Shown: positions 34,901 to 44,464 of the stretch, one piece after another | Numbering within the stretch: the stretch's first letter is position 1 | Layout of the letters: the number at the start of each line of letters is the position of its first letter | NCBI GenBank assembly: GCA_024704765.1 | Contig: JAKMXF010000133.1 | Location: forward strand, 62,001-126,000 | Length of the DNA: 64,000 nucleotides | Direction of reading: 5' to 3' | Source: Oopsacas minuta | Taxonomy: Eukaryota; Porifera; Hexactinellida; Lyssacinosida; Leucopsacidae | Notes under the pieces: model-generated | The model's database searches: none | Seen by the model: only the letters and a program-made list of their open reading frames with translations | What the model was told of the DNA's origin: nothing | Position numbers and translations under genes: made by a program

Positions 34901-36882
34901 CTCTACTGTACATAGTACCAATAAAGTGACATATATATCTATAGTTCCATATTCAAATTTCGTGTGTAATACGTGTATTTTTCGATTTCCACATACATGA
35001 AAACCCAACTCAAACAATTGAGATTTCGACTAACTGATCGCCGGTAATCCCAATCTCTGACCTGATCCAACGGAAGTCAGGGCCTTTGGACCAATTGGTG
35101 GTCCACATACGACCGAAGAGTGTGCACAGAAGGTGTTAAAATGGGTACAAGTAGGGTCTAAGGTGGAATCTCTGAATTTTGACCGGTGATATAATTTCCA
35201 AGAATAATACATACTTGCATACTTACAAAACCAAAAATATTTGGAGAATAATTACACTAATTAGATTATCATTGCATTTTTATGATTCTTCATAAACAGA
35301 AGAAACAATAGCAATATTTATACGTACAAATTGAGTTATATAAGGTTCGGAATTGAAATATTTATGTACCATTTCATGCCACTTTAACCCTCTCAGGTGT
35401 ACACGTATCCAATGCCAGTGCCATATGTATATACTTACTGGTACCACACAAACATTCCTGACACTTTCCCGCCATTATCCAAATGTTCAGGCGGGTAAAT
35501 AACATAATGTCCCAATTCTATTATTAGAATGGCAGAAAGTAAACTTCCAGACAAGAAGGTGTCAGAATACAAAGAGGCTTTCGAAATATTCGACAAAGAT
35601 GGAGACGGTAGAATAACAGCTGATGAACTGAGACAAGTCGTTGAGAGTATGGGGAAAGTTTGCACCCCCGAGGATGCCAAAAAAATGATCTCCGAAGCTG
35701 ATAAGGACAAAAATGAGACAATAGAATTCGGGGAATTCGTCACTATGATGGAAGAAAGCATGTCCAATGCGGGCGACGAAATGCTGAAAGCATTCAAATT
35801 CTTTGATAAAGACGGAGATGGAAAAATCACAAAAGATGAACTCAAATTGGCTATGAAGGAACTTGGGGAAAATATGTCCGATGCTGAGATTGACGCTATG
35901 ATCAAGTCAGCTGACCTTGATGACGATCATCAAATTGATTTTCAGGAATTCAAAAATATGATGGGGAAGGAGGACGAAAAGTAGACTTAACACCTCTCTG
36001 TAGCTATTTTTAGAATATTTAGCCTATTAGGATTATTACTCAGTACTCTTAGGAATCTGTATTGATATATGCTACTTCATTATAACACTTATCTGCCACT
36101 TATATATGCTACTTTATTATGATACCTATCTGCCACTTCATTATGACATCTATGTTTGTGTACCGACTTGGTTTCAGTTCTAGAAGTTGGCACGGAATTA
36201 GTAAATTTGAGATACTTTAAAAGTGTATTTAGGCGGGGATTAACGAAAATAGGCGCGTTTAAATTTCAACCAATCAGAATTTACCTCTAAGACATCACTC
36301 AAAACGGAAATTTCCATCAAAGCTTTTCTCAAACTTTCTTTTGGCGCCACAAACTCAGATTTTGATTGATTAATTCCAACAGCTAGATTCCTAGTTTTGT
36401 CCCTCTCCTCTGACAATCTCTCCTCTTCACTCTGAAATAGTCCCATGTCCAAATCTCTACTAAATTCTAGGCGCTGAACATTACGAGACAGCTGTTCAGA
36501 GAGTGACAATTTTTCTTCATAACTAAAAATAGAATGTTACCATAAATATGTGCTTCTCAATATTTTCGCCCGCGGACACCTATGATCAAATTATGGGAAC
36601 CACGGCTATAAATAGACTGTCACAAGTGTCGTTTAAAATCGGGATATCCAACAAGCCCTGAGTAGACACCCCAGATACCCAAAACTGGCACCTATGACCC
36701 CTACTGTCCCCCATGGACCGCAGGTAGGAATCGATGATTTAGCTGTTTGTTATGCTACATTTGTTTACACAACTTTTGTTTGTTTACATTTCTTGTGCTT
36801 CCCAAGTGAATTCTTGTATGAGTCTCCTCTGAAGAGGTTCAATACTAATTAAATTAGATGGACACCCTGTGTTACCTGACAT
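25986..36882 (-). CDS. MED17: Mediator complex subunit 17
   Basis: Seven exons with full phase agreement: 36788-36882, 36285-36522, 28005-28277, 27642-27808, 27368-27569, 26887-27253 and 25986-26620, giving 658 residues (human 651). MED17 is the head-module scaffold of Mediator, which links activators to RNA polymerase II. Matching landmarks include ISIE near the start, [35 protein letters not shown] (crossing the long intron), [38 protein letters not shown], and [21 protein letters not shown]. The C-terminal third is more diverged. Intron 2 is 8,007 bp while the others are about 60-270 bp. It houses four calmodulin-like genes on the opposite strand and several transposon remnants. Confidence 0.9.
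27876..27962. mobile_element. palindromic miniature element in MED17 intron 3
   Basis: Outer arms caaggttg and caaccttg enclose inner arms gaatatcagtat and atactgatattattc around a short centre, so most of the 87-bp stretch folds on itself. No ORF. It resembles a foldback or MITE-type element, flanked by (acaaacaagta)n intron repeats. Confidence 0.6.
28744..28794. repeat. five tandem copies of an 11-bp word (AAAGTGGCATA)
   Basis: aaagtggcata is repeated five times without interruption in MED17 intron 2. The same 8-9-bp core (AAGTGGCA) is scattered singly throughout the window, in both coding and noncoding DNA. Confidence 0.9.
29308..29787 (+). CDS. calmodulin-like protein 1 (four EF-hands)
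   Basis: 159 residues from the ATG at 29308, which directly follows 'ccttaatag|a'. It has four EF-hand loops with full calcium-ligand patterns: [36 protein letters not shown] and [12 protein letters not shown]. It is a calcium sensor of the calmodulin/troponin-C superfamily with a 12-residue N-terminal extension. It is intronless and is the first of four related genes on the + strand inside MED17 intron 2. Divergence from calmodulin is large, so the target set is probably different. Confidence 0.85.
   Translation: MAGKSEGASAERIKELSDMFKSFDKDGDGRITFLELKEALESIGDYKSEKDIRDMINEVDQDKNGTIEFNEFAIYFDKNIKEMQARRDEMELTFNTFDIDGDGFITFKELTTVFSSMGEDMSEQSVKDMITKVDLNHDGKLDFNEFTKLWKKLNTEDDN
29788..31117. other. 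noncoding spacer within MED17 intron 2
   Basis: 1.3 kb of AT-rich sequence between calmodulin-like genes 1 and 2. I see no ORF with domain features, only scattered CCAATCA, GGCGC and GTGGCA words. Confidence 0.4.
31118..31564 (+). CDS. degenerate calmodulin-like protein 2
   Basis: 148 residues, the exact length of many calmodulins, but only the first EF loop ([12 protein letters not shown]) keeps a calcium-ligand pattern. The second site is lost ([12 protein letters not shown]), the third ([14 protein letters not shown]) is altered, and the fourth ([12 protein letters not shown]) is partial. The reading frame is open, so it may be a Ca-independent light-chain-like protein (compare myosin essential light chains) rather than a pseudogene. 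It lies in the same antisense array as the genes at 29308, 33074 and 35529. Confidence 0.7.
   Translation: MTESIDNYFTPQELEMFRLTFNIFDKDNDSKLHLEEAKVALDKIGEKLTQEDYVTLLVMCECVNMTAIEFPIFKLLVFKKRELEIYTADTIDNFGGLNSREELQEIMQELGANKTDAEFDQMFRGAKMNEDNEITLLEYVRILNMSNQ
31565..33073. other. spacer with a hAT-like MITE; possible lone exon on the - strand
   Basis: Contains the element at 32215-32384. The - strand at 31936-32157 has a 73-codon open frame with protein-like composition ([19 protein letters not shown]) but no recognised family and no partner exons. The rest shows no gene. Confidence 0.35.
32215..32384. mobile_element. 170-bp MITE with CAGGGGTTTAT terminal repeats
   Basis: The left end caggggtttata and the right end tagataaacccctg are inverted repeats, and similarity extends inward (gccggcacct against aggtgcccgcc). 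The flanks acatgtag and acttgtag are nearly equal 8-mers. CAGGGG ends with 8-bp duplications fit the hAT superfamily. It is non-autonomous. Confidence 0.65.
33074..33559 (+). CDS. calmodulin-like protein 3 (four EF-hands)
   Basis: 161 residues from the ATG at 33074, which follows an acceptor-like 'gtgtttag'. Four loops: [36 protein letters not shown] and [12 protein letters not shown]. The sequence is calmodulin-like, including [17 protein letters not shown] and a central helix [21 protein letters not shown]. This is the copy closest to true calmodulin in the array. A roughly 14-residue N-terminal extension and a changed second loop (Glu for Gly at position 6, DQNET) distinguish it from the canonical protein. 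Confidence 0.88.
   Translation: MAQKVNDDSQLAKEYGITEEQVGEYREAFRLFDKDGDGTITCKELLAVLNSLGQKCTEKEAKEMIAEVDTDQNETIELGEFIQIMRKKHSKKTKTEELKEAFKCFDKNGDGHISHAELKEVMKSMGQEMDDSQIEQMIIAADTNSDGEIDFEEFRRMMSES
34201..34380. repeat. dispersed palindrome-containing repeat, copy 1
   Basis: About 180 bp similar along its length to 57091-57270: shared segments include ctgtttacc, ggaagcta, tctctrggr, aattttgaa, ccaaaaggtgt, atatgattaatcatatgata, gtgtattgaccaata and ttccacca-type ends. At its centre lies the 16-bp perfect palindrome atatgattaatcatat, preceded by a T-box-like AGGTGT word. Confidence 0.65.
34822..34908. mobile_element. 87-bp pogo/Tc1-mariner-like MITE with TA duplication
   Basis: Left terminus cagtggaatctcccaaaacg and, inverted, right terminus cagtagagtctccgaacagc form about 25-bp inverted repeats, both running into 'cggaca'. 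TA flanks each side (34820-34821 and 34909-34910). CAGT(G/A)-starting ends with a TA target fit pogo-like elements. No internal ORF. Confidence 0.75.
35529..35984 (+). CDS. calmodulin-like protein 4 (four EF-hands)
   Basis: 151 residues; the ATG directly follows 'attctattattag|a'. Loops: [36 protein letters not shown] and [12 protein letters not shown]. The first three keep full ligand patterns; the fourth replaces the usual Gly at loop position 6 with His, which may weaken calcium binding. The intronless sequence has calmodulin/centrin-like spacing and an acidic C terminus (KEDEK). It is the last gene of the array inside MED17 intron 2, ending 300 bp before MED17 exon 2 on the other strand. 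Confidence 0.86.
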   Translation: MAESKLPDKKVSEYKEAFEIFDKDGDGRITADELRQVVESMGKVCTPEDAKKMISEADKDKNETIEFGEFVTMMEESMSNAGDEMLKAFKFFDKDGDGKITKDELKLAMKELGENMSDAEIDAMIKSADLDDDHQIDFQEFKNMMGKEDEK

Positions 36883-37087
36883 CTGATTGGTGGAAATATC
36901 TAGTAAACATATACGAGCAAATAAGTAAACAACAATAAAGGTGTGAAAATATGATTAATAGAACCAATCATATGAAATATTGCAGTGAATAAAACAACCA
37001 ATAGAATGTTTGCTTTCTCAATTTGGAACTAATAATATTAAACGCCAAAAGGTGTGAAAACTAACCCAAGAACTACATTGATATACC

Positions 37088-37131
<44 letters not shown>
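37088..37131. repeat. (CAA)n microsatellite
   Basis: About 14 uninterrupted caa units between MED17 exon 1 and the last exon of the DnaJ-like gene. Confidence 0.95.
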
Positions 37132-37211
37132 GAATAATATGATTAAGCACAATTCAATATTACAATCACTAAATATTAATTAAACTAATTGGAACTAATT
37201 AGAAGTGTTAG

Positions 37212-40200
37212 TTAGGAGGTCTGACAGGAGTGTCCCTGGGGTCTCTCGCTCTCCTCATCAAAATGTTCCTCATCGTCTTCATAGCTAGCTTTGGCTCCCT
37301 CCAGTTCCATCATGTTTACGCACTCAGAGTGATCTGGGGCCTTCATTGGGTAAGTAGATCTTCTAAAAAATAGATTTACATATGACACAAGGTGTGAAAA
37401 TTAATCATAAACAAATACACTACATTGTCAAAAGAAGAACAGAACACTACAATTTGTGACACAAAGGGCGAGGTGTTGAAACAATAACTTGTTACTTGTT
37501 TATGACATATAAATGTTCAAACTTTGTTCGAAATAATCTTTGTTTATGTAACTAAAGTGGCATGCATGTTGGTGCCACGTGTCAATTGTGGCAGGGTGTA
37601 TCAACAGCAGTGGCGGTCTCATGGTGTCGCATAGCAGACGGTACAATTACCACATAAATACACCAAAATATGATTAATCTAACACCTACCGTTTGGGCAG
37701 AAACAATTCTATTGATTTTAAATTTTCATTACTAGCGAAGTTATCTTCAGGAAATTCTATACAGAACTTAAAGTATAGATTCCCACGGCCTGTCTGGGAA
37801 CTCTTCGGCATTCCCTCTCCAAATAGCCCCTTCACACATTCGTGTGCCAACACGCGCCCCTGAGGACTCCTGATTATCAGTTTACGACCATCTAAATGTG
37901 TGAACATGAAACTACATCCGGTTAGAGCCTCCGTAAGTGTCACTTTTTGTTCCACAAATAAGTCATCTTTCTGTCGCTGGATTGTGTCGTGTGGTTTTTG
38001 TTGAAGAACAACCACAACATCCCCTGAGTCCATGTCAGGGTGTTGGTCCGCTTCTCCAGCGAATGGGATCTTCTGTCCATGTCGCATTCCTGGCTCTACA
38101 TCGATCTAATAATAGAACACTATAAATTCCTGAGATACAAACAACTCACCATAGAAACATTGTATAAACTAATTTAATTATGACCATATTATGGGTGGAT
38201 AGGACACATTTTTGGGCCCTTATTTTTTACAAATGACCACTGGCGGAGGTGTAAAAATATGATTAATCAATCAAAAGTATGTTTAATTGGGATATATTCA
38301 ATACAAATACATTAGCGAATATGAACCAATAGAATACGAGTATTCATAATACGATAGCCAGCAATCTTATTGGTCAAAATTATAATACCAAATAAGGTGT
38401 TAAAATGATTACTTCACAAATCCTGACCCTAGGTACACTTCTACACCCCTAATTGTACCCATGTAACTATTTATATATCAAATTTCCCGCCACAAAGGTG
38501 ACAAAATAAACAACTCATGATTTCTTAACAGGCAATCCTGACCAATCAATTTTGGGGTATATCAATTATGATATTCCATAGCAACCATTATCATTTAAGG
38601 AATGCTATTAATTTAAGGAATGTGAATTGAAAGCATATTTCTGATAAGATATTATCATATCATAAAGTGGCTCCATCAGAAGATTATATAACCAATAACA
38701 TTAATGTGTAAGATATAAATATGGAAAAATATGAATAATATGCATCTAAAGATGGCATGCAATTCAATAGACACAGAAATAAACGTGACACCATTTGAAA
38801 AATTGGAACAGCTCATCTATGTCACTTATAAGAAGATAGTGGAGGTGGCGGTGGCGAGACGGGACCACCTTTTGGAACAATTGGGTGAGCTTAAAATAGT
38901 ATATATAACAAAAGAGGAGACAAGATTGCGAGAAATCAGAGATCTAGAGAAGATGATTGGCCAATTGAGTGACATGAGTGTCCAACAGAACAAAATTGCA
39001 AAAATGCATGAAGAACACCTTTTAAAAATGAAACAAGAAAAGGAACAGTCACTAACACCAACACCTATGCCTATAATTAGTTTCAGTTCCAGTGGGCTGG
39101 TTTCTATCCTCAAAAACTTAGAAAAACTTGGCGCACTAGAGGACACTAAAAATCTATACAAAGACAAGATTCAACCAGTCAAAAGCTTTGGTAAGGAAGG
39201 TGCCAAGAGGGGGGAACTGAATCTGTCTCTTGATATTTCAATCGATGAAAATATGAGAATTTATATAGCGGATCATTGGAACAAGAGGGTACAGGTTTTC
39301 ACACTTGAGGGCAAATTTATCGCTGAAATAGGTAAGGGCCACTTAGCGTGCCCGTATTCTGTGGAGTGTTTTGAAGGACACATTTTTGTGAGTGATTGGA
39401 ATTTGAATACAGTTTTTAAGTTTGATTTGACACATTACAAACTGGTTTGCAAAAGTGACAAAGCTGAATTCTGTCTGCCATTTGGACTGACAGTCGACAC
39501 AAATGGAGAAGTGTTAGTGGCGGATATGAAGAACAATCGCGTGGCAGTGTGCACAACAAACTTAAAAGTAATCGGAGAAATTGGGAAGGACAGATTAAAG
39601 TTTCCAAGAGCAGTCCTTGCCCAATTGTACCAATTAATAATAGCGGACAACAACGAGACACATAACATCCACATATTCTCTAAAAGTGGTGAATTCCTCA
39701 AAAGTGTCATTAAGCTGGAAAATGGCACAGACCACATTTTTATGTGTCTCGATAAGTTCAGTAATTTATTGGTGAGTGATGATAAAGGACAATCAGTACA
39801 AATATACAATAATGAAGGGGAACTGATACACAGGATAGGGTCCAAAGGTTACCCCAGGGGTGTATTGGTGTGTAATGAAGTTATCATATGTTCACGATTT
39901 GAGAATGTTATTGATTTCTATTAGTTTGTTTGTATTTGTGTTTGTTTAATTGTTATTAAGAATAAAAATGATAATATATACAAATCAGGGCGACTGATGG
40001 AACCTTAAGGACTGTTTCTCGTGTCCAATGGGGGCGTGAACCAATCCATAAGTGTTTGTACGTCCAGAATTGATTGAAGAAAATAGAAGACCCCACTTTA
40101 AAGGTAGTTCGAAAAACCACCTTTAAAGTGGCATGCGGGGATGGCTCACTAATCTAACGTGGCATATATACAAAGAACAGTTTTCACACCTATTTGTGCC

Positions 40201-40991
40201 ACTTACCATCAGTTCACAATCCTTTTTAACAACTTTAGATCCATTACAAACTTTACATTTGTCTTTCTCATTTATTTGTTCTCCTTGTCCGTGACAGGTG
40301 GAGCAAGCACTCTGTGTTTGCATAATCATTCCTGTAAACAAATTTGTTTACTTATCTGATATTACTCAGTTTGTTTGTTTGTTTGTTTATCTGTCTGTCA
40401 GTCTGTCAGTCTGTCGGTACGTCCGTGACCGTTAGTTTGTCTGTTTAGTCATTTGTTTATCTGTTCGTGTGTCTGTTTGTGTGTGTATTTACATATTCGT
40501 ATCATATATTTGTCAGTCTGTTTGTTTGTTTGTTTGTTGCTATTATAATCAAACCTGGTCCCGATTGTACAACTTTCATAACCATTCCTTGTCCGCGACA
40601 CTCTCGACACGTCTGTACAGCGCCAGGTTTGCCACCCGCACCTCTACACTTGTGACATATTACATCTTTATCGTAATTAACCTTACCCATAGAACCTGTG
40701 TATAGCTCTGCTAAAGTTACCTAAAATAGAAAAGTCTATAAATAGAATTATTATTCTGGGCGCGAGAAAGCGGGAAATATTCATTCTGGGCGGGCTTTGC
40801 ATAATGTTAAATTTTAAGGCGGGATTTGTTAAAATAAGATAACTTACTTCATGAGGTACCATAAAAGTTTTCCCCTTTCTCCTCCTGGATCTGCCACCCA
40901 TCATTTGCCCGCCAAATAGTGACTCGAAGGGGTGACCACCTCCTCCACCTCCTCCAAACATAGAAAATATGTCATCATTCCCTCCAAACAT
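37212..40991 (-). CDS. type-A DnaJ (DNAJA-like) co-chaperone without a visible J domain
   Basis: Exons 40848-40991, 40555-40720, 40207-40331, 37690-38105 and 37212-37362, all phase-consistent. Order: a Gly/Phe-rich start (MFGGNDDIFSMFGGGGGGG), VTLAELYTG, a zinc-binding domain with four CxxCxGxG-type motifs (CHKCRGAG, CRECRGQG, CSTCHGQG, CKVCNGS), GMRHGQKIPFAGEADQ of C-terminal domain I, and the terminal CQTS seen in DNAJA1. These co-chaperones pass substrates to Hsp70. No J domain (HPD motif) is found upstream to the next gene. The exon at 40991 begins after an acceptor (cctataattag|taac-ATG), so a distant exon could still supply one. Intron 4 (2.1 kb) contains an NHL gene on the other strand. 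Confidence 0.82.
38731..39924 (+). CDS. coiled-coil NHL-repeat protein, nested in a DnaJ intron
   Basis: Intronless 397-residue protein. Residues about 25-110 are helical coiled coil (HLLEQLGELKIVYITKEETRLREIRDLE). From about residue 150 there are five or six NHL-type beta-propeller blades (RIYIADHWNKRVQVFTLEGKF, HIFVSDWNLNTVFKFDL, EVLVADMKNNRVAVCTTN, QLIIADNNETHNIHIF, NLLVSDDKGQSVQIYN). The layout equals a TRIM-NHL protein without RING or B-box. It lies wholly inside a DnaJ intron (38106-40206) on the opposite strand. It is distantly related in layout to the NHL proteins at 19892 and 53423 but is not a recent copy of them. Confidence 0.85.
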   Translation: MNNMHLKMACNSIDTEINVTPFEKLEQLIYVTYKKIVEVAVARRDHLLEQLGELKIVYITKEETRLREIRDLEKMIGQLSDMSVQQNKIAKMHEEHLLKMKQEKEQSLTPTPMPIISFSSSGLVSILKNLEKLGALEDTKNLYKDKIQPVKSFGKEGAKRGELNLSLDISIDENMRIYIADHWNKRVQVFTLEGKFIAEIGKGHLACPYSVECFEGHIFVSDWNLNTVFKFDLTHYKLVCKSDKAEFCLPFGLTVDTNGEVLVADMKNNRVAVCTTNLKVIGEIGKDRLKFPRAVLAQLYQLIIADNNETHNIHIFSKSGEFLKSVIKLENGTDHIFMCLDKFSNLLVSDDKGQSVQIYNNEGELIHRIGSKGYPRGVLVCNEVIICSRFENVIDFY

Positions 40992-40994
40992 GTT

Positions 40995-41400
40995 ACTAAT
41001 TATAGGCTAAATTGAGAGATCAAATGAATGATAGATGGTAAATAAAGTGGCACAACTGATTCTGCCGCTAGGACACAATTTCAATAACCTTGGAGAATAA
41101 AGTATTATATAAGAATTAGTGCGGGAAGACTAGAATCTGCTGGAATATTCTAGAATATATTACAGGCTAAAATTAGAAGAAATTGTTCTATTAATAAACT
41201 CTAATCTGATTGGGCAATTAGAACACTGACTGCTTGCAAATACTTGAGTAGTAATAGTGACACAATTTGGTGGCTTCGTACACATTTTTGTCAACAATAT
41301 AAATAAACACATTTTGAATATTATTATCATTTCCATAATTAATGATTCACACCTAATTTGTCAATAACAACAATTAATTACTAGTTTATAAACAAACAAA
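40995..41400. other. spacer searched for a J domain; none seen
   Basis: On the - strand this 0.4 kb shows no HPD-containing helix pattern and no long open frame. Confidence 0.45.
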
Positions 41401-42537
41401 TTAAATGTCAACAAACTCAAAATAACTTAACACAAACAAAGTGGCACTCAATGCCACTCCAATCGCTACTATAGTTACAGAAAGTGTCACAGGAATGTAT
41501 AAATTGTGTCCGATCTTAGATTTTAGGAATTTCCTAATCCGCTTTGAATTGAATCTCCGTGGCATAAATATTTGGGTATATCTTCGGTTGCTAAGGAGAG
41601 GTGTCAATGGAATGTGATTAATTCGTGACAACCGAAATGGCGGGTAAGTTTGAAATAATATCAAAGAATTTCGAATTATTTCTTCAAAATTTAGATCTCT
41701 GGGGAGGTGTGATAAGAATTGGTGTACTTGAGCCATCTCACATTCCACAGTCAATAACTCTTTTCTACGTTGTAACACAATGGCAGCTGTCACATAAAGT
41801 GGCATGAAAGGGTGACAAACTAGGAAAAGATCAAAGAAACGAAGCAACAAACCAAGTTCTGATAAAGAGTGGCTGAACCAAGTTATGAGCCAAGAAAGAC
41901 AAAATATTTCACCAACGCCACTTCGTGCCATAAAACCACCTAAAACAGGATCAGACTGTGCCACAATGCCGTTTAGGAATTTCAATATGGTACTTGTACG
42001 CGACATATCGCGATACATGAAATCTATTAATATATTTTGTGACACAAACCATAAAAAAGTTGTCGCGAATGGACAATAACCGACACAAAGCAAGATGGTT
42101 AATGCTATATCATGGTAACCTTGATAGTAGTGTAAATGTGTCCCCTGGTGGAGCACATTCATTATAAGCTGTATGGTGTGTCCCTGCCACTTTAAAGTGT
42201 CGTGTTCCGACATCTTTTTTGGCATTCTTGAGCCACTTCTTCTTACATCCATTTTCACTATTTTAAAGTCTTTGTGTTCAGAATAATCTTTGAAAACTCG
42301 ATCGAAATCTGATTGGCCAATATTTCCTAATTCGTAGCTGGTCTCAAAAGGTGGCGCGTGAAAATTAATTGTGTCCGAATGTGGATTTATTATTTTTGGC
42401 CATACCAATGATCTAGTTTGGTTGTCAAGCAAACCACCTTGAGAACGACAACAATCGTGAAGCTGTGATTGGTCATATGCAGAGTTTTGTAAGGCTAATT
42501 TTATTTGTTTGTGTTTTTCATTTCTCCAATAATTCAT
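41401..42537 (-). CDS. TBC1D20: TBC1D20-like Rab GTPase-activating protein
   Basis: Intronless, 378 residues from the ATG at 42537 (after acceptor-like 'tttactttag|ca'). The TBC domain carries the arginine-finger region MDVRRSGSRMP and the glutamine-finger region HYYQGYHDIALTIL, as in TBC1D20, the Rab1/Rab2/Rab18 GAP of ER and autophagosome maturation. Further family matches are SDPVLGGFMARSGVGEIFCLSWLITWFSHS and FLVCHPFMPLYVTAA. A single C-terminal membrane span (IPVTLSVTIVAIGVALSATLFVLSY) fits its ER anchor. Length is close to human (403 aa). The human gene is multi-exonic, so the intronless form is notable. Confidence 0.9.
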   Translation of the reverse strand: MNYWRNEKHKQIKLALQNSAYDQSQLHDCCRSQGGLLDNQTRSLVWPKIINPHSDTINFHAPPFETSYELGNIGQSDFDRVFKDYSEHKDFKIVKMDVRRSGSRMPKKMSEHDTLKWQGHTIQLIMNVLHQGTHLHYYQGYHDIALTILLCVGYCPFATTFLWFVSQNILIDFMYRDMSRTSTILKFLNGIVAQSDPVLGGFMARSGVGEIFCLSWLITWFSHSLSELGLLLRFFDLFLVCHPFMPLYVTAAIVLQRRKELLTVECEMAQVHQFLSHLPRDLNFEEIIRNSLILFQTYPPFRLSRINHIPLTPLLSNRRYTQIFMPRRFNSKRIRKFLKSKIGHNLYIPVTLSVTIVAIGVALSATLFVLSYFEFVDI

Positions 42538-42767
42538 TGCTAAAGTAAACAATAATAACAACAAACAACAAACATTTGGGAGTAAACAAATATCTTATAC
42601 ATAAAATATATATCTTGTAAACCCTTGGAGCTGACAGGCCGACACATTTATCACTTTCTCGCAGAGATATGTTGAAACTAGAACAATGTATTCATATGTC
42701 ATACAGAAGCCAATTTTCAAGTGCCTAACACCTACAAGTTCTCCCAAACAACAACAACAGGCTCCAC

Positions 42768-42825
42768 TTAATAGGGTTACATTGGTACCAGCGACCAATT
42801 TGACCCGATTAACCTGTGGCTCTTT
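42768..42825. mobile_element. partial copy of the 14091 MITE
   Basis: ccacttaatagggttacattggtacc..gaccaatttgacccgattaa resembles the internal part of the element at 14091-14163. It lacks the terminal GTCTAC. Confidence 0.5.
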
Positions 42826-43282
42826 CCTTTAGTTCCATATTTGACACGATTTTTCCCAAATAACATTGTGTAATATAATTAATAGTTAGAGGAAAACTTA
42901 GCTAGAATACATTACGATATATCATGTAATGAATATGATTATTTGGGAAATGAACCTTGAGAGATATTACAAATAAACAAAACTGGAACTAATTAATTCT
43001 GATAAGTAAACAAATCATTTATGAAAGCACAAAATATTTGTCCAAAAAAACAAGAAACGAGAATTAATTCCTGAGTAATATCCCCGCTTGTAATTATTCA
43101 TCTAAGAAATAAACTCTTGCATAATATGGAACTGAAACTAAAGCTTACATCAACAACTTAACCACTTTTGTATAACACAATTTTGGTAATTTATCCTATA
43201 TATATATGTATAACGTGTATATAGTTTTAGAGACATATAAATACAAATAACGCCAAACAAATCAACAAACAAATCAACAAAA

Positions 43283-44464
43283 ATGAACGCAACAATAATC
43301 GATGAAAGTTTCATGAACGGGTTTAACATCCTTAACTATGTTCTAGTAGGAACAACAACAACAATAATAATAATATGCGCATTTTGGATCTGGTACTATA
43401 TCTCAAGTGTTCACCTGGGCAAACGCAAGGTGGCAAACGCAAACAAACGAGAATTGTTAACACCAATAAGCCATGACCTACATTACCTCAAATCTCAGAG
43501 GATCAGGCATTATCTTTTCATCTCAATATTGGCCTTCGAAATGATTCGCAAAATTCTGGCATTAGTCGAATACTTCTACGTTGCTAACCTAGACTCAAAA
43601 TACTATTACATTGAGTTACCTAGCAACCAAGCTGCAGAGAAGGTATGTCCCAAAGATTTACACGACATGGTCATGAAGCGTCCAATACTGATCCTCATCC
43701 ATTCGCTAAATTTCACCGCCACCCTCTGTCTGGTGTCCCTCGTGGGTATCACTATGCTGTTCCTATCAAAAATGTACGGAGGTGACAAGAAGTTCACAAG
43801 TGTGAAAGCGTTGGTGGTTATTCTGGCTATAAAAGCTGTGTTGGTGCTAATCCTGTCCAGCACGGTCTTCTTACACGTCGCGGGTTACTTCGTGTGGCTA
43901 TTCTGTCTGATTTTTGATTGGGTATTAATCGTCATATTCGCGTGTAAACTCAACAAAAGAATCTCCACTACGACAACTAATCGCGATGTGCCAGCAGAAT
44001 TGAAACCGGCACGGCGCCATACACGTGACCACCGTATCATATCTTGCATATCCACATTCCTAACTGGATTCGTGTTGCTATACATAATGTCACAGATAGT
44101 TGGTGTGTCAATTGACATCGCAGATTTGGTAATAATCCGTCCGTGTTTGTTTCGTTACTTTGGAATTTGGATCAATTCTTCGACCACGCAAGAAATACTG
44201 GAATTTATTCAGATAAGAGATGGACTGATTGCAATGGTTTACTCGATTTGTTTCATTTTCGATTTTAGCATCATTGTCACGCATTTTTTCTTGTTGCTAA
44301 GGAACTACAGAAAGGTATGGGAAAAGTTGTTGTGTAAACAAACACATGGTTACGTAAATGTGAAAAAGGTGGAGCTACAAGAGCCACTTTTGAGTGGCGA
44401 CAATAATATTTGGACTGATGAGACATATGTCAAGAAGCTTCAAGGTTCATCTGTTATGATGTGA
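43283..44464 (+). CDS. orphan multipass membrane protein (about 7 TM)
   Basis: Intronless, 393 residues. About seven hydrophobic spans: NILNYVLVGTTTTIIIICAF, HYLFISILAFEMIRKILALV, RPILILIHSLNFTATLCLVS, ALVVILAIKAVLVLILSSTV, a Trp/Phe-rich WLFCLIFDWVLIVIFACKL, ISCISTFLTGFVLLYIMSQI and MVYSICFIFDFSIIVTHFFL. The N terminus has N-glycosylation sites, as expected for a GPCR-like topology, but no rhodopsin-family motif (DRY, NPxxY) is evident. The tail holds an acidic dileucine-type motif (ELQEPLLSG), an AP-dependent lysosomal sorting signal. Family unknown. Confidence 0.7.
   Translation: MNATIIDESFMNGFNILNYVLVGTTTTIIIICAFWIWYYISSVHLGKRKVANANKRELLTPISHDLHYLKSQRIRHYLFISILAFEMIRKILALVEYFYVANLDSKYYYIELPSNQAAEKVCPKDLHDMVMKRPILILIHSLNFTATLCLVSLVGITMLFLSKMYGGDKKFTSVKALVVILAIKAVLVLILSSTVFLHVAGYFVWLFCLIFDWVLIVIFACKLNKRISTTTTNRDVPAELKPARRHTRDHRIISCISTFLTGFVLLYIMSQIVGVSIDIADLVIIRPCLFRYFGIWINSSTTQEILEFIQIRDGLIAMVYSICFIFDFSIIVTHFFLLLRNYRKVWEKLLCKQTHGYVNVKKVELQEPLLSGDNNIWTDETYVKKLQGSSVMM

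Larger units (their letters stand above)
33560..35528. other. 2-kb spacer rich in repeats
   Basis: Holds the dispersed palindromic repeat at 34201-34380, a pogo-like MITE at 34822-34908 and a (CAA)n run at about 34754-34778. No gene recognised. Confidence 0.5.
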
